This document shows, piece by piece, positions 1 through 8,182 of a stretch of DNA of 40,812 bases (its first letter is position 1; every line of letters starts with the position of its first letter). The position numbers were made by a program, and so were the translations under genes. The stretch covers positions 1 through 40,812 of the forward strand of contig DDEH01000124.1 in assembly GCA_002336085.1 (NCBI GenBank), written 5' to 3'. Below the pieces are notes generated by a model, which was not told the DNA's origin, ran no database searches, and was given only the letters and a program-made list of their open reading frames with translations. The DNA is from Flavobacteriales bacterium UBA1959. GTDB lineage: Bacteria > Bacteroidota > Bacteroidia > Flavobacteriales_D > Sanyastnellaceae.

Positions 1-185
1 ACATCCTGAATCGTATTGTTCAGCATATGCCCCATATGCAGAACACCGGTAACATTGGGAGGTGGGATCACGACCGTATAGGGCTCCCTGTCATCCGGCT
101 TGGATTCGAAGAAACCATTTTCCAGCCAGAATTCGTACCATTTCGATTCCGAAGCATTGGGGTTATACTGAGCGGGCAATTCCAT
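1..185 (-). CDS. valS: Valine--tRNA ligase, N-terminal fragment (runs off the window)
   Basis: The first 61 codons of a class I aminoacyl-tRNA synthetase that charges tRNA-Val in the cytoplasm. The fragment opens with MELPAQYNPNASESKWYEFW, the usual ValS N-terminus (approx. 'yxpxxxExkwyxxW'), and reaches PPPNVTGVLHMGH at about residues 42-54, which holds the class I HIGH signature in the ValS form HMGH and the preceding PPPNVTG strand. The ATG at 185 is the first plausible start and fits the family length. The rest of the gene (core, editing domain, KMSKS loop) lies beyond base 1. A strong terminator of the upstream DUF1573 gene lies about 40 bases before the start, so valS probably has its own promoter there, but I see no clear box. 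Confidence 0.93.
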   Translation of the reverse strand, partial: MELPAQYNPNASESKWYEFWLENGFFESKPDDREPYTVVIPPPNVTGVLHMGHMLNNTIQD

Positions 186-226
186 GACTATTCTTTCAGA
201 GGTTTGTCTTAATGCAAAAATGGCAC

Positions 227-265
227 AAAAAAGAAGTCGCTCCTCAACGTGGAGGAGCGACTTCT
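227..265 (-). terminator. Rho-independent terminator of the DUF1573 gene
   Basis: A perfect 14-bp inverted repeat (232-245 with 252-265, 6-base loop AACGTG) whose minus-strand copy is followed at once by a run of T (complement of A227-A232). It lies 35 bases after the stop of the minus-strand DUF1573 gene and points away from it. Confidence 0.88.
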
Positions 266-299
266 CAAATGGCGTTTTCGCCTTATTTTTCTGTGCGCT

Positions 300-743
300 T
301 TACTCCTTGTTCAATGGAGCACCGGCAGCAGCAGGCTTCATAGGAGCACCTCCAGACTTATTGATATCTGAAGCTTCGACCTTTCCTTTGATTCGAATCA
401 CCTTAGTAGGATCATTCGTTGCATTGGAAGTGATGGTCACGCTCTTATTAATTGGGCCAATTCGCTTTGTGTCATAGCGCACGCTAATCGCAGACGTTGC
501 ACCGGGCATAATTGGTGTTTTTTCACACTTAGGAACCGTGCATCCGCACGACCCTTTGCAACGTGACATGATTAACGGCTCCGTGCCATCATTCGTCACT
601 ATGAACTCACATCCTCCATCGGTACCTTGAGAAATAATTCCATAATCGTGCACATCCTTGTCCAAGGATATTGAGGGTCCCTGAGCAATAGCTACGGTAA
701 ACGATCCAGCGATCAAAAGGCAAGCAGTCAAAAATTGTTTCAT
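300..743 (-). CDS. DUF1573 domain secreted protein
   Basis: A 147-residue exported protein of unknown function. Residues 1-20 form a signal peptide ending in AIA-Q. The rest is one immunoglobulin-like DUF1573 domain (about 25-105) with the hallmark stretch CKGSCGCTVPKC, in which the CGC(T)xP motif is typical of the family, followed by a short Ala/Pro-rich tail. DUF1573 proteins are very common in Bacteroidota and are predicted periplasmic or surface beta-sandwiches of the ASPM/Hydin type; their biochemical role is not known. The gene stands alone: candidate -7 box upstream at 768-775 and a strong terminator downstream. Confidence 0.85.
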   Translation of the reverse strand: MKQFLTACLLIAGSFTVAIAQGPSISLDKDVHDYGIISQGTDGGCEFIVTNDGTEPLIMSRCKGSCGCTVPKCEKTPIMPGATSAISVRYDTKRIGPINKSVTITSNATNDPTKVIRIKGKVEASDINKSGGAPMKPAAAGAPLNKE

Positions 744-767
744 GGCAATTATTCGTTATTCGAGATA

Positions 768-775
768 TAAAGATA
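768..775 (-). promoter_or_regulatory. Candidate -7 box for the DUF1573 gene
   Basis: Minus-strand TATCTTTA matches the Bacteroidota -7 consensus TAnnTTTG at 7 of 8 positions and would give a leader of roughly 18-20 bases. I see no good TTG at the -33 spacing, so the call rests on the single box. Confidence 0.4.
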
Positions 776-860
776 GTGAGATTCATGGAAATGGAAACGT
801 ACTCTTTGAATTTTGAGCCATTTTCTCATTTCTCATTGATATCTACCAACTATTAAGCCA

Positions 861-890
861 AAAAAGGGACGCACCTGAGCGCGTCCCTTC
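861..890 (-). terminator. Rho-independent terminator of the duplicated-hydrolase gene
   Basis: Inverted repeat AAGGGACGC/GCGTCCCTT (arms 864-872 and 881-889, 8-base loop), followed on the minus strand by a T-run (complement of A861-A865). It starts 24 bases after the stop codon of the minus-strand gene ending at 914. Confidence 0.85.
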
Positions 891-913
891 TTTCTAAATC
901 ACAGTGGCCATTC

Positions 914-3900
914 TTATTCGCAAGAAGTACCAAATACCGACAGGAATTGCAACAAGTCAGGAGTTCCAACAGAACCGTCATTGTTCAAATCTCCAGGGCA
1001 ATTTCCTCCACTAGCAAATTCGCACGAACCATCGTCTGAATTGGCTGCAGCATTATAATTTTCGGCGTCTGCGTATGTACATCCTTCTGAAATTGCATTC
1101 ATGCAATAGCCGTCAGTTGTAACATTAAATGGATTGTACTCTGCATAGGCAGGATCTGCGCAACCTGCGCACTGGTCGCAGCTGTTGAAGCAAGCGCCTG
1201 AAGTCACAACATTGCCTGAGACCTCAATCACTCGGTTGCCTTCATTACCGCAGTCACCTACGGTTTCATCTGCATCCCACTCATCACCATTGATGAATTT
1301 GTACTCATATGATCCCGCTTGAAGCTGCAGCACAACCTCATGCACTCCATAGCCAACCAAGGCTACTTCGATGGACGAAGGATCCCATCCTTGGAAGCTT
1401 CCCGCAAGATGCACACCGGCATCAGCGACCATCTCATTGGACATATTCACACGGAATGAAACCAAGTAAGAACAACTTCCGTCATCCACATTGGCTCCTT
1501 CCTCATAGTTCTGTGCGGCAGAATCAGTGCAACCGTTGTAGTTGCAATCGCCCGCATCTGTTGCGCTTTCATTGAAGTTATCGGCTGTATTATCCTGACA
1601 CCCCACAACTTCTTGGCAATCCAAAACTGTATCGCCGTCAGTGTCTGTGTAATCGCAGGCCACACTCAAGTCACAGAAATCTGTAAAGCCGCAGGCCATT
1701 GGATCTCCGCAACCCAAATTGAACGCAGACATGGGGGCAGTCCACAAGTAGCTTGCACCAATCACAGGCACAGCAGATTGGTAAACCCCATTTGATTCGC
1801 TCAGAATAACCGTCGCACCTGAAAGAGGATCGACAAATCGGATGAGATCATCACAGAAAGAAATGGAGGCCGCTCCGGCCAAACCTACTAAATCTGCAAG
1901 CAAACCGCCGGTTTGATCGCTGATATTGCTAAAGTGCATAGGGCCGTCCGTACCGTCTCCCAAAAAGACACCGTTCAATGCTACGTTAGGGTTCACTCCA
2001 CCGCTTGCCTCACAATCCGCTGCAAAGGCTTCGTTTTCCGTTCCCGTCAACGTTACACCGACTAACCACAAAGACTCAGCACCTGTAATGATCGTCGTGG
2101 ACTCATTGAAGTCGCAACTTCCGTCATCATCTGTGGCCGCTCCGTTGTAATTACAAGCAATCGCGCTAGTGCAACCGTAAACCACAAGGGAATTGCCTTC
2201 ACAGTCAAACCCTTCTTCAGCATACACACAGCTACCGTCATTGGTTGTTGCCAATGCATTGTAGTTACATGCAGTCTCATCGTCGCAACCAGGACCAAGA
2301 TCAACGACCTGCATGCTTACTGCAAGACGAGGTGCCGTGTAATCCTGGATGATATCAATCCATGGCAATGCCTCTTCAGGTCCCATTGTTGGGTTCAATG
2401 TCAACTGAGTAGCTGCAATGCTCGTCCCATTCATGTCATCCACCATTTGCGTGGTTGCCACATCCCACCACTGCCAAGGAGCAGCATCAAAAACCTCTGT
2501 AGGAACACCATCTACGTAGTTGTTCATCACTGGGTACAAGCCATCCCAACCATTGTTTCCAAGCGCAGCAGCTGGGTCTACAAGACCGATATCTGCAAAA
2601 GATGCATTGTTATTGGTTGCATAGCCATTGATCTCACTGTGCACATCATAAGCACCTGAAACTTCTACCACGGGTTCGTTGGTTGTTGGAACAATCAATA
2701 CACCTGTTGTATATGGCGCAAATGGATCGTGAGGAGCGTGGAAACTGACCATAGGAACATCACCTTCGTCCAGCCAATTCAAATCACCCAATGCACCTCC
2801 GAGGTTCATTTGGAAATTGAAGTCTGACGAATAGCCTACATGGTTGGCCATACACATTTGAAATCCTCCAGACGCAGCTGGAGCATATGTATCTGTTGTA
2901 GCGTTTGGATCTCCGTGAATACTTTCAATCACAACTGGGATGTAAGAACCGTCTCCTGGATTGTACCAGAATTTGGCAATTGGACTTCCCGCATCATCTA
3001 AAATAATATCGTTATAATCGGAAATAGTCGCAGAGGCTAGGGTGATATATCCTCCAGTTCCTTCACCAAACATTGCAACTTTATCTCCGCTGACTCCCCA
3101 AGGGTTTCCATTTTCAGCAATGGACTTGCGGAAGTAACGAACCGCTGTGCGGCTATCCTGCACTCCGCGATAAGCCGCTTGAATCAATTGAGTTGTCCGC
3201 TCCGTCTGGGTACCTGCGAGTGGGTTCCAGCCCAACCGGTAATCTACAGAGGCTACTACATATCCCATTCGAGCGAATCGCGTGCACATTTCTACGACAC
3301 TGCTATCCGTCCGCGTTCCCAAGGCACTTCCATTCACATACTGGGGCAAGAAATTACCCGTGTGGAAATAGAGAATCACAGGACGATCTGTTTCAGAGTC
3401 GTTCGCAGGTTGGTAAACGTCCATCAAAAGATCTTCTGCCATTGGCGGGAAACCTTGAAGTGCAGGTATTACCGTAATGTTTTCTCCATAAACAATGCCT
3501 GCATCAACAGTCACGTCTTCAAATATCTCATCGATGTATCGAACACCGCCATCAATGGTACTTTCCGTGACCAATTCCAAGGCGAGTCCCATTCGAGGAG
3601 TGTTGTAATCGATCATCTGTTCAATCCAGCCCATCGCTTCGTCCTCTCCCATCGTTGGATTCAGAGTCAGCTGTGTCGCCAAGATATTGGTACCATTGGC
3701 TGCATCATATGCTGCTACAGGAGCCTGATCCCACCACTGCCAAGGCGAGCTATCAAATGGTTCTGTTGGCATTCCGTCTACATAGCTATTTAAAACTGGG
3801 AACAAACCATCGAATCCGAGGTTGGCAGGTGAACCTGCATCATCCAAACCTGCGTCTGCGAAAATGGCATTGTTATTCTCAGCGTATCCATTGATTTCCT

Positions 3901-4870
3901 CATGGATGTCCATGGCACCAGAAACTTCTACGACCGGCTCGTTGGTTGTTGGAACCACCAAAACTGATGTTTCATAGGGAGCGAAGGGATCGTGTGGGCA
4001 CTGGAAGCTAACCATTGGCACATCGCCTTGGTCGAGCCAGTTCAAATCGCCCAATGCACCTCCAGCGTTCATTTGGAAGCTGAAATCTGAACTGTAGCCG
4101 ACGTGGTTTGCAGCGCAAAGCTGAAATCCTCCAGACGAAGCTGGCGCGTACGTGTCGGTTGTCGCATTTACATCACCATGAATGCTTTCAATCACCATGG
4201 GAATGTATGAACCGTCGCCTGGGTTGTACCAAAACTTGCTGATAGGGTTGCCCAAATCATCGACAATAATATCATTGTAATCCGAAATGGTTGCAGAGGC
4301 TAGGGTCACATAACCACCTGTTCCGTCGCCAATCATGCCAATTTTGTCCGGATTGATTCCATAAGGATTTCCCGATTCAGCATCTGACTTTCGGAAGAAA
4401 CGAACCGCCGTGCGGCTGTCCTGAACTCCGCGGTAAGCCGCTTGAATTAGCTGGATGGTTCGTTCCTCTTGTGTTCCGGCGAGTGGATTCCAACCCAATC
4501 GGTAGTCAACAGAAGCTACTACGTAACCCATTTTCGCATAACGCGTACACATCTCAACGATGTAATTGTCCGTTTTGGTTCCCAGTGCGCCACCATTGAC
4601 GTAAGGCGGGAGGAAGTTGCCTGTGTGAAATGCGAGCAAAAGAGGACGGTTCGTCTCCGTATCTCCTGTTGGCTCATAAAGATCCAATTTCAAGTCTTCC
4701 ATCATTGGAGGGAAGCCTTGAAGTGCAGGTATTACCGTAATATTTTCTCCATACACAACGTCGGATGTTACCGAGACGTCGTCGAACACCTCGTCGAGGT
4801 AGCGGGTCTGTGCTTGCGTTTGCATCACAGCCAAGCACGCGATAAGCGCACTGAATAGAATTTTTTTCAT
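914..4870 (-). CDS. Giant secreted protein: two tandem alpha/beta-hydrolase-like domains, DGSC repeats, CBM-like domain, dockerin-like tail
   Basis: 1318 residues. A signal peptide (1-20, TQA-Q) is followed by two near-identical alpha/beta-hydrolase (carboxylesterase-like) domains at about 22-432 and 443-853. Each has an HTGN stretch where the oxyanion HGGG usually is (82-85), the VASVDYRL strand, and a late PHDPFAPY that resembles the acid loop. At the nucleophile elbow both copies read G-[DE]-G-T-G-G (181-186 and 602-607), so the serine of GxSxG is glycine and esterase activity is doubtful. Residues 861-1283 carry about six cysteine-rich repeats of the type C..D..A.NYN..A...DDGSC, common in Flavobacteriales surface proteins. 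Residues 1136-1226 look like a starch/glycogen-binding (CBM20/48-like) beta-sandwich (AGSFQGWDP, YEYKFINGDEW). The last 29 residues are a dockerin-like calcium loop (DLNNDGSVGTPDLL) ending FGTSCE. Likely surface-exposed; substrate unknown. Confidence 0.85.
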   Translation of the reverse strand: MKKILFSALIACLAVMQTQAQTRYLDEVFDDVSVTSDVVYGENITVIPALQGFPPMMEDLKLDLYEPTGDTETNRPLLLAFHTGNFLPPYVNGGALGTKTDNYIVEMCTRYAKMGYVVASVDYRLGWNPLAGTQEERTIQLIQAAYRGVQDSRTAVRFFRKSDAESGNPYGINPDKIGMIGDGTGGYVTLASATISDYNDIIVDDLGNPISKFWYNPGDGSYIPMVIESIHGDVNATTDTYAPASSGGFQLCAANHVGYSSDFSFQMNAGGALGDLNWLDQGDVPMVSFQCPHDPFAPYETSVLVVPTTNEPVVEVSGAMDIHEEINGYAENNNAIFADAGLDDAGSPANLGFDGLFPVLNSYVDGMPTEPFDSSPWQWWDQAPVAAYDAANGTNILATQLTLNPTMGEDEAMGWIEQMIDYNTPRMGLALELVTESTIDGGVRYIDEIFEDVTVDAGIVYGENITVIPALQGFPPMAEDLLMDVYQPANDSETDRPVILYFHTGNFLPQYVNGSALGTRTDSSVVEMCTRFARMGYVVASVDYRLGWNPLAGTQTERTTQLIQAAYRGVQDSRTAVRYFRKSIAENGNPWGVSGDKVAMFGEGTGGYITLASATISDYNDIILDDAGSPIAKFWYNPGDGSYIPVVIESIHGDPNATTDTYAPAASGGFQMCMANHVGYSSDFNFQMNLGGALGDLNWLDEGDVPMVSFHAPHDPFAPYTTGVLIVPTTNEPVVEVSGAYDVHSEINGYATNNNASFADIGLVDPAAALGNNGWDGLYPVMNNYVDGVPTEVFDAAPWQWWDVATTQMVDDMNGTSIAATQLTLNPTMGPEEALPWIDIIQDYTAPRLAVSMQVVDLGPGCDDETACNYNALATTNDGSCVYAEEGFDCEGNSLVVYGCTSAIACNYNGAATDDDGSCDFNESTTIITGAESLWLVGVTLTGTENEAFAADCEASGGVNPNVALNGVFLGDGTDGPMHFSNISDQTGGLLADLVGLAGAASISFCDDLIRFVDPLSGATVILSESNGVYQSAVPVIGASYLWTAPMSAFNLGCGDPMACGFTDFCDLSVACDYTDTDGDTVLDCQEVVGCQDNTADNFNESATDAGDCNYNGCTDSAAQNYEEGANVDDGSCSYLVSFRVNMSNEMVADAGVHLAGSFQGWDPSSIEVALVGYGVHEVVLQLQAGSYEYKFINGDEWDADETVGDCGNEGNRVIEVSGNVVTSGACFNSCDQCAGCADPAYAEYNPFNVTTDGYCMNAISEGCTYADAENYNAAANSDDGSCEFASGGNCPGDLNNDGSVGTPDLLQFLSVFGTSCE
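1022..2290 (-). repeat. Cysteine-rich DGSC repeat region (protein level)
   Basis: Encodes about six degenerate copies of a 25-35 residue unit with the core C-x-D-x-x-A-x-N-Y-N-x(4-5)-A-x(3-4)-D-D-G-S-C, interrupted by a beta-rich insert (about residues 925-1050) and the CBM-like domain. Such repeats are probably disulphide- or calcium-stabilised spacers. They are protein repeats and do not form regular DNA repeats. Confidence 0.7.
2312..4807 (-). repeat. In-frame tandem duplication of a hydrolase-like domain
   Basis: Copy 1 (about 3575-4807) and copy 2 (about 2312-3544) encode collinear domains of about 411 residues each, alignable end to end with few gaps. At the DNA level some tracts are nearly unchanged: 4716-4741 and 3453-3478 are identical over 26 bases and continue with one mismatch for another 11. 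This indicates internal gene duplication. Confidence 0.9.
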
Positions 4871-5015
4871 CAGATTTAGTTCTCTGGTTTGGTCTTAGTT
4901 TCGCAGGAAAGGTAGTGAAAAAAAAGTGAGCCCGTCCAATTGGGACGATATTTATATGCAAAATATAGAGTTTAGACGCCTATAAAATGCCGTTCAAGCG
5001 ACAATTAGGAGAGAC

Positions 5016-7862
5016 TCAGTTCTTTTTATGATTGAACTCATACAGGAGGCTCGCGTAGAGCATTCGACCGACAAATGGACCGCCATACGCCTCGATGTGC
5101 AAGTTCTGAAGGAGGTTTGAACCGCCAAGTTTGACTGTAGTGTTTATCTTCTTAAAGTTGGCATTGACCTGTGCATCCAACAAATCGTAGGTTGGCACTG
5201 TTCCCGTGAATTGAGGAGAACCTTCAAAGACAAAACCCTGAACCCATTTGTAATTCAAGCCAAATCCCCAAGTTGATTTGCCCTTCAACTTAAAATCCCT
5301 GGCGGTCACGCTCAGGTTGTATTTGTGCTTCGGGGTATTAAAGGCTGGAATAATGGGGTCATCCTCATTGGTTTTGACCAATTCGTTCCAACTGTAATTC
5401 CCCGCGACCATCAATTGGTTGTTGACATAGTAATTCAAGCCAATGGCTGCGCCTTGGGTCTGGACTTCGCTGATAGAATTGGCCGCATAGCGATAAACAT
5501 CAACCGCTCGAGGTGACTGCTCATTGCCAATAAATAAAGCGTCTAGCCCAATATTGTATCCAATAAAATCTTCATACACGCTAAAATAATAGCCCGCATC
5601 AACATAGACTTTCTCTCCCAGAGTCGTTCGGTACCCTACTTCAAATGTCTTCACCCGTTCTGGACGAATAGGATCAATATCGAAGTAAACCAAGGTGTCT
5701 CGGTTCAAGCTGTATTGCCCAGCGGCCGCATTGGCACTATTCCGAAAATCGATGAAGCTATCAATCGTGATTAAACTGTCTGCGCCGTCGAGGTTACCAA
5801 CCAAAGTCGCGGGTCCTACATCCAGCCACAAATATTGGTCGGCCAAAGTTGGATTTCGGAGGGCAGAACTGAAGCTCATGCGCAGGTAATCCTGTTCTCG
5901 AGGGGAAAACACAAACGAAGCCGCGGGTGAATACACCCAATCAAAATTCTGATTCTTGTCTGCTCGAATGGTGGCGGTTCCGATGAGGCGATCTTCCAAA
6001 AAACGACGCTTGATACCGGTGTAGAATCCAACTTCTTGATTCACAATTCGCTCGCTCGTAGTATCGCTAAAGATGGTGCCATCGCTCCAGGGAGTGTAGC
6101 GCCTAAAGTTTCCTCCTACCCTTATTTCTTCGAGTCCTTGCGGATTGAATATGTACTCTCCATGAACGTGCGACAAACTCGACTGGTCGAAGAAACGAGT
6201 CCCACCTTCCCCTTCGTTATTCTTCGCAGACACTAGCGCGTTGAATGCAGCATCAAACGCGGGAGTTCCTGGCTCCAAATGTCCGATTGGATTTTGAGCG
6301 ACGTCGTTCAAACCCGCATAACCGGCATTGGTCAATTCTTCCACTTGCTGATGCCAATCAAACAAATTTTGTCCATTCACATCGTACCACTGTGCGATGC
6401 TATCAGCATCTATGGTATAGGTTGGAATTCCATCAACCCATTCCAAAACACCCTCTGGCCAAGTCTCTGAGATTCCCGGAGCGATGCTGTCCACCCAATA
6501 CCGATAATACACCTTGGAGTATTGGTAGTCTGATCGGGTCTCCTCCTGAAGTTTCAAGGCCGTTGCGTAAGGGTCATAAGAGTTTCCCGCATCCTCGCTC
6601 GTTCGGTATGCCCGAACAAACCATTTGCCAGACTTGCGCAACTCCAGCTTATGCTGATAAAATTGGATGTCGCGAAGGCTGAAACGATTGTCTCCCTGAT
6701 AAACCGTGGTGCCAAATCCTGAATTGAACCCATATATCAGTTCCGGGCTCTCGTAGGTCTTGTCTGGCTGCAGCCGCCAGTGAAGCGCAGTACTCACTTT
6801 TAGATTCTCCGTGTTGTAATCAACGAGGTCGATCTCCTTGTATCCTGTTCTGAAAAATGTACCAAGGCCGCGGGCATTGCTGCTGCCGTCGCCGGCATAA
6901 TCGAAGACGGGCTTGTATTCGTCTCCGTAGATATTCACGGCATCAAACCGGCCCGCATTGTCCGTACCCACGATTGCACCGTCAACCGGATCGTAGTTAT
7001 TCGCCTCCCAGTCGTAAGCAGTCATGCGATACGCATTGATCTTCACGCCCAAAACAGGGTTGCCCTCATCGTCAGTAGTGTAATCTGCATAACGAAAAGC
7101 CAGCTCATTCAATTCACGCTCGCCCACACGCAATGAAGCGGTAACGCCAGGAAATTGAAACGGCGATTTGGTTTCCATGGAGACCACACCGTTAAACGCA
7201 CCCGGGCCGTAGAATGCAGAACTTGCACCTGCCACGATGTCTACATTTTTCACATCCAAATCTGATGCTCCTAGAAAGTTACCCAATGAGAAGTTGAGTC
7301 CGGGACTCTGGTTATCTATTCCATCAATGAGCTGAAGCGATCGGACAGGCGATGTAGAATTGAACCCACGGGTGTTGATGATTTTAAAGCCCAAACTAGC
7401 CGAAGTCACATCCACGCCTTTGAGGTTTCCGAGGCCCTCGTAAAACGAACCGCTCGGAGCCTCTTTGATGGCAATGACATCCATGGATTCGATCGTGAGT
7501 GGCGCCTGCTTTTGTTTTTGGCTGATTCGATCCCCCACGACTTCTGCCGCTTCAATGAGAACTTGGTCCGGTGATAATTTAATGGTGATGCGTTCATTGG
7601 CATCAAGCACCTTAATTTTCTTGACGCTGTAGCCAATAAAGCTGACTTGAAGATTAACCGGAAACTGGCTCACTGGCAACAAAAACTGACCATCGAAGTC
7701 TGTCGTCACCCCTTGTGTTGTGCCCTCAACAATCACATTGGCCGAAAAAATAGGATCTCCAAGGTCCCCGTCAATAACTCTCCCGCGGAGCATCTCTTGT
7801 GCTGAAAGCGCCTGAGAAAAGAAAACAAAAAGGGCAATCGAAGTGAATCTCAACATGGTCAT
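5016..7862 (-). CDS. TonB-dependent outer-membrane receptor with CarboxypepD_reg-like domain
   Basis: A 948-residue outer-membrane active transporter powered by TonB/ExbBD. From the start chosen here the order is: signal peptide (MTMLRFTSIALFVFFSQALS, cut before AQE), a carboxypeptidase-regulatory-like beta-sandwich (about 27-105; RGRVIDGDLGDPIFSANV, then TTDFDGQFLL), a plug domain (about 125-240; LQLIDGID, DIVAGASSAFYGPGAFNGV), and a long barrel ending in an aromatic-rich strand (ASLLYEFNHKKN). An in-frame ATG at 7937 would put 25 residues before the signal peptide; 7862 (or 7856) gives a normal export signal, so I prefer it. There is no SusD-like partner next door, which argues against a classical glycan-uptake SusCD pair. 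The substrate cannot be told from the sequence. Confidence 0.9.
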   Translation of the reverse strand: MTMLRFTSIALFVFFSQALSAQEMLRGRVIDGDLGDPIFSANVIVEGTTQGVTTDFDGQFLLPVSQFPVNLQVSFIGYSVKKIKVLDANERITIKLSPDQVLIEAAEVVGDRISQKQKQAPLTIESMDVIAIKEAPSGSFYEGLGNLKGVDVTSASLGFKIINTRGFNSTSPVRSLQLIDGIDNQSPGLNFSLGNFLGASDLDVKNVDIVAGASSAFYGPGAFNGVVSMETKSPFQFPGVTASLRVGERELNELAFRYADYTTDDEGNPVLGVKINAYRMTAYDWEANNYDPVDGAIVGTDNAGRFDAVNIYGDEYKPVFDYAGDGSSNARGLGTFFRTGYKEIDLVDYNTENLKVSTALHWRLQPDKTYESPELIYGFNSGFGTTVYQGDNRFSLRDIQFYQHKLELRKSGKWFVRAYRTSEDAGNSYDPYATALKLQEETRSDYQYSKVYYRYWVDSIAPGISETWPEGVLEWVDGIPTYTIDADSIAQWYDVNGQNLFDWHQQVEELTNAGYAGLNDVAQNPIGHLEPGTPAFDAAFNALVSAKNNEGEGGTRFFDQSSLSHVHGEYIFNPQGLEEIRVGGNFRRYTPWSDGTIFSDTTSERIVNQEVGFYTGIKRRFLEDRLIGTATIRADKNQNFDWVYSPAASFVFSPREQDYLRMSFSSALRNPTLADQYLWLDVGPATLVGNLDGADSLITIDSFIDFRNSANAAAGQYSLNRDTLVYFDIDPIRPERVKTFEVGYRTTLGEKVYVDAGYYFSVYEDFIGYNIGLDALFIGNEQSPRAVDVYRYAANSISEVQTQGAAIGLNYYVNNQLMVAGNYSWNELVKTNEDDPIIPAFNTPKHKYNLSVTARDFKLKGKSTWGFGLNYKWVQGFVFEGSPQFTGTVPTYDLLDAQVNANFKKINTTVKLGGSNLLQNLHIEAYGGPFVGRMLYASLLYEFNHKKN

Positions 7863-7958
7863 ACAATTTGAATCGTTCCTCAAGAAACGCAAAAAAAGCT
7901 GATTCACGGACCAACGCCATGCCTGAATTACAAACAAATCAAGCCGTCAGCCTTCTTA

Positions 7959-8180
7959 CTAACTGGCAATGAGTTCAATCAGGATTTGATTGTCAACGTT
8001 TACCTCATCTCCCACCCGAAGCTTGCGGCGCTTTCGACTTTCTGGCTCGCCATTGACAGAGACGAGAGCATCATCCACCATCATTTTCGCTTCTCCACCC
8101 GTTGACGCATAGCCCGTAGCCTTGAGCAATTGCAGCAAATCGATGAACTCCGTTTTCAGCTCAAAACTTTCTTTGGTCAT
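7959..8180 (-). CDS. Small S4-domain RNA-binding protein
   Basis: A 73-residue protein consisting of a single S4 RNA-binding fold, like the YaaA/YbcJ group: LLQLLKATGYASTGGEAKMMVDDALVSVNGE is the typical 'lk..g.a.tGGeAK..i..g.V.vNGe' core, followed by KRRKLRVGDEV. Likely binds structured RNA, possibly in ribosome or tRNA metabolism. I start it at ATG 8180, two bases after the stop of the E1 gene; a TTG at 8186 would overlap that stop. The tight spacing suggests cotranscription and translational coupling with the E1 dehydrogenase, though no functional link is evident. Confidence 0.85.
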   Translation of the reverse strand: MTKESFELKTEFIDLLQLLKATGYASTGGEAKMMVDDALVSVNGEPESRKRRKLRVGDEVNVDNQILIELIAS

Positions 8181-8182
8181 CT

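Noticed and set aside
1022..2290. Regularly spaced DGSC motifs as a possible CRISPR-like or DNA repeat array
   Set aside because: The repetition is at protein level only, with variable spacing and divergent codons inside one reading frame.
3179..3793. A 204-codon open frame on the plus strand
   Set aside because: It lies antisense inside the duplicated hydrolase gene and its composition is that of a reverse-frame shadow; a similar antisense frame appears over the other copy.
4929..4965. Weak hairpin (CGTCC-CAATT-GGACG on the minus strand) with a T-run 8 bases later, possible terminator of the TonB receptor gene
   Set aside because: The stem is only 5 bp and the T-run is not adjacent, so I do not list it as a terminator.
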